From a virus, in the IMG/VR virus record IMGVR_UViG_3300009155_002671, positions 1 through 25,662 of that record: DNA of 25,662 nucleotides. One strand, written 5' to 3'. Of this stretch, positions 5,594 to 13,191 are shown in pieces; positions within the stretch are counted from its first letter, which is position 1; each line of letters starts with the position of its first letter. The notes under the pieces are model-generated. The model had not been told where the DNA came from. It was given only the letters and a program-made list of their open reading frames with translations, and did no database searches. The translations under genes and the position numbers were made by a program.

Positions 5594-6415
5594 CTACCAG
5601 TCAGACATTTCTTCCATAAGCTTCAAAAGGCTGGATATGTCTTTTTGGCTAGTAACTATCATAAAATCATTTACCCCATATTTTTGAGATATGTTTCTAA
5701 TTTGTTCTTTAACTTCTTCCATGTTGCCACGAATTGAATGATCTTGCTTTTCCCAAACAGAGGGCCTATCAGCTTTATTGCTTCTCCATGATTGATAATA
5801 ATATTCTATCTCTGAGTCTAGATCTTCTTTATTTTCTCTAATGAGTGGATCAATGCATAAAACTAATTTAGTGTTTTTTGCTTTAGCATAATTTTCTTCT
5901 AACCTGCTTTCATGAAAAATAATATAATCAGTCCATTTATTTCCAAGTTCAAGTGTAGATGGAGAGTTTGCTATTGTATAGGAGATTGGTGCTTTTGATT
6001 TCATAGAGTTAAAAAATTTATTTGCCCATTGATCTGTAAACTCTATTCTTTTATCAATTGTATTTATTAATGATTCTTCAAGATTATACATTTCAATTGC
6101 TGTTTTTTCTTCTTGCTCTAGCATCTTGCCAGCAACCATATTAAATGTTAATCTGTCTCCAAAATTTAATTTCATTGTGTTAAAAAATCTAATTGTATAT
6201 TCTGGGCTTATAGTGTATGGTCTAAAAGCCATCATAAATTTAAGTTTTTTTGTTTCTTTTATCATGCTTGGCAAAAATGGAACAAAATCTGGGGAAAAAA
6301 TTGAATATGTTAATAAAACAGAATAAGCTTTTGATTTTTCTAAAACCTTTGACATTTCAATTAATTGGGATTCTGTATTTCCAAAATCAAATCTATGCAT
6401 CCAATGAAATTTCAT
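5594..6415 (-). CDS. Luciferase-like flavin-dependent monooxygenase (LLM family)
   Basis: A 273-aa protein resembling SsuD/luciferase-type FMNH2-dependent oxygenases. The recognisable part is the family strand-helix pattern L-K-F-M-M-A-F-R-P, then S-P-E-Y-T-I-R-F-F-N-T-M, then G-D-R-L-T-F-N-M-V-A-G (about 78-118), the equivalent of the R-P-G...P...A-R...D-x-x-S-x-G-R-L...V-x-G signature. A C-terminal Y-G-V-N-D-F-M-I-V-T segment fits the last barrel strand. It is shorter than usual members (about 330-350 aa). Such enzymes oxidise an organic substrate with O2 and reduced flavin; the substrate here is unknown and a flavin reductase is not encoded nearby. The ATG overlaps the SGNH-like stop as ATGA, so the two are translationally coupled and probably act together. 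Confidence 0.72.
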   Translation of the reverse strand: MKFHWMHRFDFGNTESQLIEMSKVLEKSKAYSVLLTYSIFSPDFVPFLPSMIKETKKLKFMMAFRPYTISPEYTIRFFNTMKLNFGDRLTFNMVAGKMLEQEEKTAIEMYNLEESLINTIDKRIEFTDQWANKFFNSMKSKAPISYTIANSPSTLELGNKWTDYIIFHESRLEENYAKAKNTKLVLCIDPLIRENKEDLDSEIEYYYQSWRSNKADRPSVWEKQDHSIRGNMEEVKEQIRNISQKYGVNDFMIVTSQKDISSLLKLMEEMSDW

Positions 6416-7386
6416 TCGCTGTTTATCTCTTGGTATTTATTTAAAATTTGTTCTGCCCAATATCTATGGCAAGCAACTCCCATATGACCTACATCTCTTG
6501 CAGCTACGTCTCTTGCTGTATACCCATTTTCTTCCGCCCATTTATAATTATTTTTAACATTTCCAAAATCAACATATGATTTAAATAAATCACTTTGTCT
6601 AATAGTTGAAGCTCCGTACTGGTCCCATGTTCCCCACAAAAGACCTATGTCCATTGCTTTACAAAGTTGTTCCATAATTAGAAAATTTTGTATTGAGTGT
6701 ACAACATAATCAGAGTTTCTTTCATCAGTCATATATTCAGGAATCATTAGTTTGCCATTAACGTGCTGTGCTGTATTCATAATTTCTTCATTGAAGTTAT
6801 TCTCAATCAAAAATGATTCAGTATCGTTTATTTTAGCATCTTTAAAGTCTTTTAAAAAGAATTTATCTTTTAAATTATAAGAAGCTAAAGACTCTAGTCC
6901 CCATTTTGGCTCCCATGTTAATTTTTCTTCATTCCAATGAGAGAATCTATAAAAATCTGGGTAGTTAACAAATAAAAAATCTGGCTTTCCATACTCTAAA
7001 ATATAATTTAATATTTGTCTATTAATTGCAATAATATTTAAAGCTCTTGCTCCTACGTTAAAAAATCCAGAACATTTTTCATTTTCTGATATTTTTGAAT
7101 ATACTTGATGCGCCCAAGTATTTTCTAATTTATGTCCCATTCCTTCTGTTTCCGAGCAGCCAGCAAAAAGTATATGTTTCCCGTTATGACTTTTAGTAAA
7201 ATCATCACACCTAAATCCAGAAGAGTTATATTGATATGTGTGATTTTCGTCTTCTGGGATACCTAATTTTTTTTCATGACTTAATAATTTAGAAAAATAA
7301 AGTGGATCCATAAAAGTCACTAAACCTTTTGCAAATTGAAGTCCAGAAAAGTTTTCTTTTTTATATATGTTAATCTTTTTATTCAT
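6412..7386 (-). CDS. SGNH/GDSL-like hydrolase family protein
   Basis: A 324-aa protein with SGNH features: block I as H-I-L-F-A-G-C-S-E-T-E-G with Ser78 as expected nucleophile, and a C-terminal R-D-V-G-H-M-G block with the D-x-x-H dyad at Asp298 and His301. Between them lie V-G-A-R-A (Gly block) and Y-G-K-P-D-F-L-F-V-N-Y-P-D. Members hydrolyse ester bonds, often acyl groups on sugars. It is the most complete of three paralogues in the window and the only one with all expected catalytic residues. It starts on GAGGAAGATA-ATG, overlaps the preceding 104-aa gene by 8 bases and couples to the LLM gene. A role in glycan deacylation, or transfer, is inferred. Confidence 0.72.
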   Translation of the reverse strand: MNKKINIYKKENFSGLQFAKGLVTFMDPLYFSKLLSHEKKLGIPEDENHTYQYNSSGFRCDDFTKSHNGKHILFAGCSETEGMGHKLENTWAHQVYSKISENEKCSGFFNVGARALNIIAINRQILNYILEYGKPDFLFVNYPDFYRFSHWNEEKLTWEPKWGLESLASYNLKDKFFLKDFKDAKINDTESFLIENNFNEEIMNTAQHVNGKLMIPEYMTDERNSDYVVHSIQNFLIMEQLCKAMDIGLLWGTWDQYGASTIRQSDLFKSYVDFGNVKNNYKWAEENGYTARDVAARDVGHMGVACHRYWAEQILNKYQEINSE

Positions 7387-7693
7387 TATCTTCCTCCTCG
7401 ATTTCTATCATGCCATGCTGTCTTGCTATTTTTTTTGCCTCTTTTGTTAAAGTAATTGTTGCCTCAAGGTTTTCGTTATATTCCACAGATATTAAATCTT
7501 TTTCATAAAGATCAAGAAGTGTTTTGTCTATATAGTCTTTATGAGATTGCCATAGCTCTGGAGCCAATTCCTCTGCTTCATCTGTAATTTTAAAAATTAT
7601 TTCGCCGTACTCATCTACACCAGATATTTCAATAGCACCAATTTCAATGTAATACTCTAAGTCTATATCAAACTGTTCTTCTGAGTCTTCCAA
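7379..7693 (-). CDS. Acidic 104-aa protein, possible winged-helix fold, unknown function
   Basis: The start codon is TTG at 7693, supported by AAGGAG 5 bases upstream that begins almost at the 3' end of the tRNA. The protein is very acidic at both ends. The middle reads I-F-K-I-T-D-E-A-E-E-L-A-P-E-L-W and then L-L-D-L-Y-E-K-D-L-I-S-V-E-Y followed by I-T-L-T-K-E-A-K-K-I-A, a helix-helix-strand-turn-strand layout that suggests a winged-helix-like domain duplicated or flanked by strands. It may be a protein-protein adaptor or a DNA mimic; neither is demonstrated. It overlaps the SGNH-like gene by 8 bases. Confidence 0.7.
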   Translation of the reverse strand: MEDSEEQFDIDLEYYIEIGAIEISGVDEYGEIIFKITDEAEELAPELWQSHKDYIDKTLLDLYEKDLISVEYNENLEATITLTKEAKKIARQHGMIEIEEEDNE

Positions 7694-7705
7694 AATATCT
7701 CCTTG

Positions 7706-7779
7706 TGCAACAGGTAGGACTCGAACCTACGGTTACCGAATTATGAGTTCGGGGCTTTAACCAACTAAGCTACTGTTGC
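7706..7779 (-). tRNA. tRNA with CAU anticodon (elongator Met or Ile2)
   Basis: A complete 74-nt cloverleaf. The acceptor pairs GCAACAG with CTGTTGC (7 bp); the D-arm contains AGTTGGTTAA; the anticodon arm is CCGAA-CTCATAA-TTCGG with CAU; the T-arm is GTAGG-TTCGAGT-CCTAC; the discriminator is A. CCA is not encoded. The G1-C72 pair and absence of three G-C pairs in the anticodon stem exclude an initiator tRNA. Elongator Met and lysidine-modified Ile2 cannot be separated by eye. The 5' end overlaps the last 10 bases of the carbamoyltransferase gene, and the next gene's Shine-Dalgarno starts 3 bases downstream. Confidence 0.95.
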
Positions 7780-9209
7780 TCAGTTAGTATATTATACTTA
7801 TAATGGTCCTGCCAGTCAATGATATCATTTTTATCATTTAATAGCGGTTGCCCTTTTATATTTAAGCTAGTATTTAATAAAATAGGCACACCTGTTTGCT
7901 GATAGAACTTATTTAAAACACGCCATAATCCTCTGTGCTGATTTTTGTTTACTGTTTGCACCCTTGAAGTTCCATCAATATGCACAACAGAGGGAATTAA
8001 GTCTGGTTTTTTGCATTTGACGGCATATTGCATGTATGGTGAAGTAAAATTCATTTCAAACCATTCGCTAGCACACTCTTCCATTATTACTGGTGCAAAT
8101 GGCCTAAAATTTTCTCTTTGTTTAATTAAGTTAACTTTATTTTTAATGTCTGGGTCTCTGGGATCCGCTAAGATACTTCTATTTCCTAATGCTCTTGGTC
8201 CGTATTCGGCTCTTCCGTTTGCTACTGCTACTATTTTATTTTTTAATATTTCATCAACAATTTCATTAACGGGATATTCTCCTGATAAATTATATCCAAG
8301 ATATGGACCATTCCAATTTAAATGTTTGCCATACAATAACGCTGCTGCTCCCAATGAACTTCCAGCATCTCCTGGGTTGGGCATAATCCAAACGCTATCA
8401 AATATTTTCCAAAGCAATGTGTTGGCAGAGCAGTTAAGGGCACAGCCTCCCATAAAAACTAAATTTGTTTTTTCAGTTATTGATTTAGCCATATTCATAA
8501 ATTCAATTAGTCTTTGTTCATAAATTAATTGAGCAGAGGCTGCAATATCAAATTTATCTTGGTCTGACACCCAGCCCCAGTCAGTAATTCCTTTATGAAA
8601 ATTGTATTTTTGTTTTGTTATGCTTGGAAAATATTCATTAACTTTTTTTAAATATTTATTTGGATCTCCGTAACCAGCCATTCCCATCATAATGTATTCT
8701 TCTTGATTTGGCATTAACCCTATAAGCTGAGTAAATGCGGAATAAAAAAGTCCAAAGCTTACAGGGTAGTTTTGTTTGTAAACTTGTTTAATGTTAGATC
8801 CTTCTCCTACCCATACCGTAGAAGTATTAAATTCTCCAATTGCATCTAAAACTACAATAACCGCATCTGTATAATTACTTGTGTAGTATCCTGCTGCTGC
8901 GTGGGATTTGTGATGCCCAAAGGAAGCCCTAGGAATTTTTTTAAGGGGTGTTTGAAGAAAGTATGGCTTGTCACCACCAAACCCGCCATGAATGGCTATA
9001 CGGGCCTTCTTTAGCCATCTGTTTTCATAATAAGCTATTTTATCTGGATACCCGTACTCTAATGCATCTTTAATTAAACTATCATTTGTAAACCAATCAT
9101 TTTTTTGCTTGCTATATCTTTCAGCATGCCCAGAAAACAATATGTCTCCATCTTTAATTAAAGATACAGAGGCATCATGAGACGTCTCATTAATTCCTAA
9201 AATTATCAA
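7770..9209 (-). CDS. Carbamoyltransferase of the NodU/CmcH/TobZ family
   Basis: Transfers a carbamoyl group from carbamoyl phosphate through carbamoyl-AMP to a hydroxyl, typically of a sugar. The N-terminal Kae1-like domain shows I-L-G-I-N-E-T-S-H-D-A-S-V, the metal-binding G-H-H-K-S-H-A-A-A-G (98-107), V-V-V-L-D-A-I-G-E and M-G-G-C-A-L-N-C-S-A-N. The C-terminal domain has E-Y-G-P-R-A-L-G-N-R-S-I-L-A-D-P and L-L-N-T-S-L-N near the end. Length is 479 aa, shorter than many members; the tail after L-N-T-S-L-N looks abbreviated. The start is TTG at 9209: an in-frame TAG lies 15 bases upstream, a GATAGG purine run precedes it, and no ATG fits the conserved N-terminus. The stop lies inside the tRNA. 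Neighbouring SGNH genes suggest a sugar substrate. Confidence 0.9.
   Translation of the reverse strand: MIILGINETSHDASVSLIKDGDILFSGHAERYSKQKNDWFTNDSLIKDALEYGYPDKIAYYENRWLKKARIAIHGGFGGDKPYFLQTPLKKIPRASFGHHKSHAAAGYYTSNYTDAVIVVLDAIGEFNTSTVWVGEGSNIKQVYKQNYPVSFGLFYSAFTQLIGLMPNQEEYIMMGMAGYGDPNKYLKKVNEYFPSITKQKYNFHKGITDWGWVSDQDKFDIAASAQLIYEQRLIEFMNMAKSITEKTNLVFMGGCALNCSANTLLWKIFDSVWIMPNPGDAGSSLGAAALLYGKHLNWNGPYLGYNLSGEYPVNEIVDEILKNKIVAVANGRAEYGPRALGNRSILADPRDPDIKNKVNLIKQRENFRPFAPVIMEECASEWFEMNFTSPYMQYAVKCKKPDLIPSVVHIDGTSRVQTVNKNQHRGLWRVLNKFYQQTGVPILLNTSLNIKGQPLLNDKNDIIDWQDHYKYNILTEQQ
7791..7819 (-). promoter_or_regulatory. Promoter for the tRNA, inside the carbamoyltransferase 3' end
   Basis: The minus strand has TTGACT (7819-7814), 17 bases, then TATAAT (7796-7791). 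The predicted start is 4-5 bases before the mature tRNA end. The same hexamers and spacing occur at the terS promoter. It lies within the last codons of the upstream gene. Confidence 0.75.
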
Positions 9210-9287
9210 TATATATACCTATCTTTTTTTTTAGTAAATATTTTTTTAAATTTCCCAATAAGTGTATAACACATATAAATAAAAAAT

Positions 9288-10271
9288 CTATAGTCCACGA
9301 TTTTTAATCTCCTCTATAAAATTTTCTGCAACGTGTGTGTGGGTGTGAGACCCCCAATGACCCAGATAATGAGCATTTTGGTGTAGCTCCCAATCTGCTC
9401 CTCTGTCAAAAGATTTGCTATGGCTTTTTTTCATATCCTGATGACATTTGTTATATTTAGATAAATCTGTTTCTTTTAAAGGCACTGTCTGGTCCCAGTT
9501 TTTATCAATAGTAAAGTAGTTATTAAATTCAGTATTCATTAATTCATTTTTATTATTATACACATCTACCCAGTTAGTCCACAAAAGCTTTATGTTATTT
9601 GAATGACAATATGTTTCTAACATTGAAATAAACATTAAATTTACCCAAACCCTGTGCTCATTTGAAAATGCTTGATCTACCGTTATTGGCATTTTTAAAT
9701 AAGTATCTTTTTTTGCTACCTCTATTGATCTATATGGACCTAAATCGCTACCATACCTTTGCATTAAAAGGTATTCATAGGGTTTAGATGTTAAAAATTC
9801 AGAGTCTACAAATGCAAATGTTCTGGTTAATGGAGGAAAGGCACACAATATGTATTTTGGGTTACCGTATTTTTTACAATAATTAAATATGTTTAAAATA
9901 CATTGCATTGCCGATCCAGCACGGAATGATAAGTTGTTATATGTAAGGCCCAGATTTTTTGCCACAATCTCTCCCCATATTTCACCATCTTCTACTCCAA
10001 TACCAAACGTTTGAGAGCATCCAGAAAATAAAATATCTACATTGTTAATAAAGTCTGGCCCCCTGTGGCCATCAGAATTTATTCTTTTATTTATTTTATC
10101 ATATTCATCAAAAACAATATTGTCTTTATCTAGTCTCGGTTTTAATATTAATGAAATAACTTCTGGCTCTATCTTATTTATATTAGACCACATCAGATCT
10201 AAAATAATTTTGTTGTTTAATCTGTTTACAACATCTTTATTATCTTTTGACCAGCTATCGTTATTGATCAT
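9288..10271 (-). CDS. SGNH-like hydrolase family protein, second paralogue
   Basis: A 327-aa paralogue of 6412-7386. Block I is D-I-L-F-S-G-C-S-Q-T-F-G with Ser86. An S-F-R-A-G-S-A segment replaces the Gly block and Y-G-N-P-K-Y-I-L matches the Y-G-K-P block of the others. The C-terminal block reads H-Y-L-G-H-W-G, so His305 is retained, but the Asp of D-x-x-H seen in the sister protein is Tyr302 here; the catalytic dyad may be altered. A His-rich run (H-T-H-T-H, 309-313) follows. The ATG at 10271 overlaps the 82-aa gene by 11 bases and has no strong Shine-Dalgarno. Likely acts with the carbamoyltransferase 79 bases downstream. Substrate unknown. Confidence 0.68.
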   Translation of the reverse strand: MINNDSWSKDNKDVVNRLNNKIILDLMWSNINKIEPEVISLILKPRLDKDNIVFDEYDKINKRINSDGHRGPDFINNVDILFSGCSQTFGIGVEDGEIWGEIVAKNLGLTYNNLSFRAGSAMQCILNIFNYCKKYGNPKYILCAFPPLTRTFAFVDSEFLTSKPYEYLLMQRYGSDLGPYRSIEVAKKDTYLKMPITVDQAFSNEHRVWVNLMFISMLETYCHSNNIKLLWTNWVDVYNNKNELMNTEFNNYFTIDKNWDQTVPLKETDLSKYNKCHQDMKKSHSKSFDRGADWELHQNAHYLGHWGSHTHTHVAENFIEEIKNRGL

Positions 10272-10509
10272 CTTTTTTGTTTTCTATAAAATGCAATTCT
10301 ACTATTTGTTGTACATACTCTGAAAAATGCTTTCTTATGTTTCCAGGTGGCCTAGATCCAATAGCATTCCATATTCTTTGATATTCAACAATGTTTGAAA
10401 ATGTAGTTGGGCATACAACCATTCCATTATATTCTTTTAATACTGTTGGAAGTGGAACATGCTTGCCACAGCATTTGCATTCTTTTGCTTTTTCTTGATA
10501 TTCACTCAT
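10261..10509 (-). CDS. Small Cys-rich protein, possible zinc binder
   Basis: An 82-aa protein with C-K-C-C-G-K-H-V-P-L-P (11-21) and a later V-V-C-P-T-T, giving three or four Cys/His ligands for a small zinc site. This is followed by a basic helical part (I-W-N-A-I-G-S-R-P-P-G-N-I-R-K-H-F). It overlaps the large terminase start of translation output as ATGA (10506-10509) and the following SGNH gene by 11 bases. Position after TerL may mean a packaging accessory role, for example an HNH-like partner, but no HNH motif is visible. Function unknown. Confidence 0.65.
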   Translation of the reverse strand: MSEYQEKAKECKCCGKHVPLPTVLKEYNGMVVCPTTFSNIVEYQRIWNAIGSRPPGNIRKHFSEYVQQIVELHFIENKKDDQ

Positions 10510-12305
10510 AATGTTGTCATCCTTTCTAAAGACTCTGACAAACTAGTTGGCATACGGGGAGCCCGTATCATATTGGTAGCCGTAACATCTGGGTTATCTT
10601 TTGAGAAGTCGTTATCAAAACTCATAGATTCATATGTATGTATTTTGATTTCTTCATTTGTGTCGTACTTTGTCCTAGATATTGCATTGTAAACAGAGCC
10701 ACAAACTGCGTCGGCTAAATCTTTTGAACCTTTTCTAGGGTGATCAACTCTGTCTCTCATAATTTTTAATTGCAATAGTTCATCTATAAGTAATGGTATG
10801 TGTGGGCCTTTAAGTCTTTCTTCTAAAACTATCATTGCCATGTCATCATAATGTTTTTTAGCAACAGACAAAATTTCAGTATTAACTCCGTACTGTTTTA
10901 ATTGTTGCATCATGTCGTGAGAGTTCCATCTATCAAAAGTACAAAGTCTTATTTTAAATCCTTTTGTCTGTAAAGATAATATGTAGTCTCTTACTTCTGC
11001 AAAGTCCACAGATTTGTCTGGTGTGGGAGTCCAAAACCTGACAGCATCTACTTCTACTATTGGAGCTGGTTGGGAGTATGTGTCTGTGACTTTTACATTA
11101 ACCCATTTTTGAACATGCGCTAACGAAACTGCACAGTGGTCATGTTTTTGTGCAAGGTCTACGTGTATAAAGTATTCTTTATCTGGATCTGGGGCAAACC
11201 AATTTTCAAATCTTCCAAATTGATCTATGGCAATTGCTGTGTTATTAAATGCAGTTTCTATTTTTTCTCTTGATTTAAAAAACGCATCTACTGCGTCTGA
11301 CGGCATGCAGGCAAAACGTCCTAGTGCATCCATTGAGTTTTTATAAAATGCTACTTTAAAGTCATCAATGCTTCTAGTTGGATTAATTTCCCAAGTTGGT
11401 CTTTTTAATGCGTATACTTTTGGAATAGAATAAGAAAGTATATGGTCTTCTTCCCATTCAACTACAAATTCATTACCTTCAATTCCGTCTGGTAAATCTA
11501 AGTCCATTTTAAAATTATGACTTCTTACTACAGTTTCTTTTTCAGCAATAACAGATTCATAAAATTTTTGTATTGGGTCATTTTTAAACCTTGGGAAAGA
11601 AAGCAATATTACTTTGCCAAAGTCTGGGAAACGTGAATCTACCGATGCCCTATACATATCATATATTGCATCTGCGGTTTTTGCTTGATCATGTCCAGTT
11701 GTATTTTCTGTAGCAAATCCTGAAATCTCATCAAGGATAACAACAATAACGTTATAACCTTCCCAAGCCTCACGCTCAGAGTGACCAGAATGAACTGTAA
11801 TAGATTTATCAAACTTCATTTCAGAAGCTTTATCTGTGTACTTTCCAGTAAACCACGGAGACTTTTCAATTCGTGTTTTAAACCCCTTAAAAAAAACATT
11901 GTTTGCTTGCTGTGCGTTAATAGCAATATTTAAAATATCAATTGCATCTCCTGGTGGCTTTCCGTAATACGCCGCTGGGTCTTTTAGGCATAATAATAAA
12001 TAAACAATATAGGCTGTTGCAATTGTTGAGCAGTAGTCTTTACCAGAACCCTTACCAAGTTGAGCAATTACTTCGTTAGCCGTTTGCTTAAATATTCTAG
12101 AACCCTCTTCTTCTCCAAAAAGTTTCATTAGGGTTGTTTCTTTATATATTTGCGAACTTTTTTCAATTAAAGTATATTGATATTCGGAAAGTGGTGGAAG
12201 TCCAAGATACTCTGGGTTGGTTACAAATGCTCTTAGATCTACTGGTCTTTCTTCAAACTCTTCTCCATCGAGTATGTCAATAAGGTCATTAAAATTAAGA
12301 TCCAC
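10506..12305 (-). CDS. terL: Terminase large subunit (TerL)
   Basis: The DNA-packaging motor and headful nuclease, 599 aa, acting at the procapsid portal. The ATPase domain has a G-K-G-S-G-K-D Walker A (about 93-99), V-I-V-V-I-L-D-E Walker B, and a V-I-L-L-S-F-P-R coupling motif. The RNase-H-like nuclease domain shows F-I-H-V-D-L-A-Q (first Asp), R-L-C-T-F-D-R-W (second acidic position) and K-D-L-A-D-A-V-C-G (C-terminal Asp). The start is GTG at 12305 with GAGGAAGTAA just upstream, overlapping terS by 11 bases. Length fits the family. The Walker A with Asp in place of Ser/Thr is unusual but seen in some phage terminases. Confidence 0.93.
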   Translation of the reverse strand: MDLNFNDLIDILDGEEFEERPVDLRAFVTNPEYLGLPPLSEYQYTLIEKSSQIYKETTLMKLFGEEEGSRIFKQTANEVIAQLGKGSGKDYCSTIATAYIVYLLLCLKDPAAYYGKPPGDAIDILNIAINAQQANNVFFKGFKTRIEKSPWFTGKYTDKASEMKFDKSITVHSGHSEREAWEGYNVIVVILDEISGFATENTTGHDQAKTADAIYDMYRASVDSRFPDFGKVILLSFPRFKNDPIQKFYESVIAEKETVVRSHNFKMDLDLPDGIEGNEFVVEWEEDHILSYSIPKVYALKRPTWEINPTRSIDDFKVAFYKNSMDALGRFACMPSDAVDAFFKSREKIETAFNNTAIAIDQFGRFENWFAPDPDKEYFIHVDLAQKHDHCAVSLAHVQKWVNVKVTDTYSQPAPIVEVDAVRFWTPTPDKSVDFAEVRDYILSLQTKGFKIRLCTFDRWNSHDMMQQLKQYGVNTEILSVAKKHYDDMAMIVLEERLKGPHIPLLIDELLQLKIMRDRVDHPRKGSKDLADAVCGSVYNAISRTKYDTNEEIKIHTYESMSFDNDFSKDNPDVTATNMIRAPRMPTSLSESLERMTTL

Positions 12306-12831
12306 TTACTTCCTCAATAATTTCTATTGGTTCAACAATCCCAGTAATTTGAGATAGTCTACGTGCAACATCCATTTTGCATTTTGGACAACTGGCTGTT
12401 ACCTCTTTTAATATTTTAATTAAAATATCTTGCTTATGTTCTGTCTCTGCAATTTGAGATGCCATCTCAGCATTATCTAGTAGGCCTACCTCTTTTAACA
12501 TTGTAATTCTTTTAGTCTCAATGTCTGAAATTAACTTGAGTGCGTTAGCCTTAACATTTAATTGTCCTGCCTGATCTGCATCCTCTACTGTTTTCCATGC
12601 TTCTTTAATAAGCATAGAGTAGTGTTGGTCAGCCCCAGAGATTGCTTCCTTAGCACGTTCTTTTGAACTTGTATCGTTATAGACAACAGTTTTCCATTCA
12701 TCTATAAGCTCCACTACGTCAGACCTTTTAAATCCAGTTAGGGTGGCTATTTGTGTAGGATTGTTACCCTTTAATAGTTCGGCAACAACTTTATTCATTC
12801 GATCAAAATGATCAGATAATTCAATTTCCAT
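12295..12831 (-). CDS. Probable terminase small subunit
   Basis: A 178-aa protein directly upstream of TerL. The N-terminus has a helix-turn-helix, N-N-P-T-Q-I-A-T-L-T-G-F-K-R-S-D-V-V-E-L (24-43), as in TerS DNA-recognition domains; the middle is helical with heptad character (oligomerisation), and the C-terminal part carries S-C-P-K-C-K and ends E-E-V-S-G-S. Family assignment rests on the HTH and gene order. The ATG lies 8 bases after a TATAAT box with no Shine-Dalgarno, so the mRNA is probably leaderless or nearly so. A transcriptional regulator is the alternative. Confidence 0.7.
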   Translation of the reverse strand: MEIELSDHFDRMNKVVAELLKGNNPTQIATLTGFKRSDVVELIDEWKTVVYNDTSSKERAKEAISGADQHYSMLIKEAWKTVEDADQAGQLNVKANALKLISDIETKRITMLKEVGLLDNAEMASQIAETEHKQDILIKILKEVTASCPKCKMDVARRLSQITGIVEPIEIIEEVSGS

Positions 12832-12839
12832 ATATAGTT

Positions 12840-12868
12840 ATTATAATTCTAGTTGACTGAAAAGTCAA
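12840..12868 (-). promoter_or_regulatory. Promoter for the terminase operon, with a palindrome over the -35
   Basis: TTGACT (12868-12863), 17 bases, TATAAT (12845-12840). The -35 hexamer is the left arm of a TTGACT-TTTC-AGTCAA palindrome. Transcription is predicted to start at about 12833, two bases before the terS ATG. The -35 overlaps the stop codon of the preceding gene. Confidence 0.8.
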
Positions 12869-13191
12869 TTAGATTTTGCTATTTTATATAATAATAAGTA
12901 TCCAATTAGGTCGTCTATGTCATTATCTCCTGCAAAACCCTGGTTATTTTTTACCCTATTTAGCTTATCGTCAATTCTTACCTTTAATTGCTCTGTAGGA
13001 TCAGCCGTTGAAAATATTCTAATTGGATCTAAAGCTGAGTTGCCATATGATATATTCTTTTCAATTAACATCTGTGCAATTTCTAAGCAAGAATTTAATA
13101 TCTTGTGCCCTGCTGGTGCACTAATTGCATGAAGGTATAAGTCTTGGTATGAAAATTCTTTTACATCTGCAAACACTGGCTTTAATGTCAT
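12865..13191 (-). CDS. DUF1599/Nmad1-like small protein
   Basis: A 108-aa protein. The central part reads I-E-K-N-I-S-Y-G-N-S-A-L-D-P, then Q-L-K-V-R-I-D-D-K-L-N-R-V-K-N, then G-D-N-D-I-D-D-L-I-G-Y-L-L-L. This K-N-x-x-Y-G ... I-x-x-K-L-x-R ... D-x-x-x-D-L-x-x-Y order resembles DUF1599, renamed nucleotide-modification-associated domain 1, and more loosely MazG-like helical pyrophosphatases. A role in nucleotide handling is therefore possible. It is coupled by ATGA to the nucleotidyltransferase gene upstream. Confidence in the family is moderate because the match is by eye. Confidence 0.6.
   Translation of the reverse strand: MTLKPVFADVKEFSYQDLYLHAISAPAGHKILNSCLEIAQMLIEKNISYGNSALDPIRIFSTADPTEQLKVRIDDKLNRVKNNQGFAGDNDIDDLIGYLLLYKIAKSN

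Noticed and set aside
7945-8523. 192-codon open frame on the plus strand
   Set aside because: It is antisense to the conserved carbamoyltransferase, and its product shows no domain; a composition shadow.
9210-9287. Promoter in the gap before the carbamoyltransferase
   Set aside because: The stretch is AT-rich and gives several weak -10-like words, such as TTATAC inside GTGTTATACAC, but no convincing box pair.
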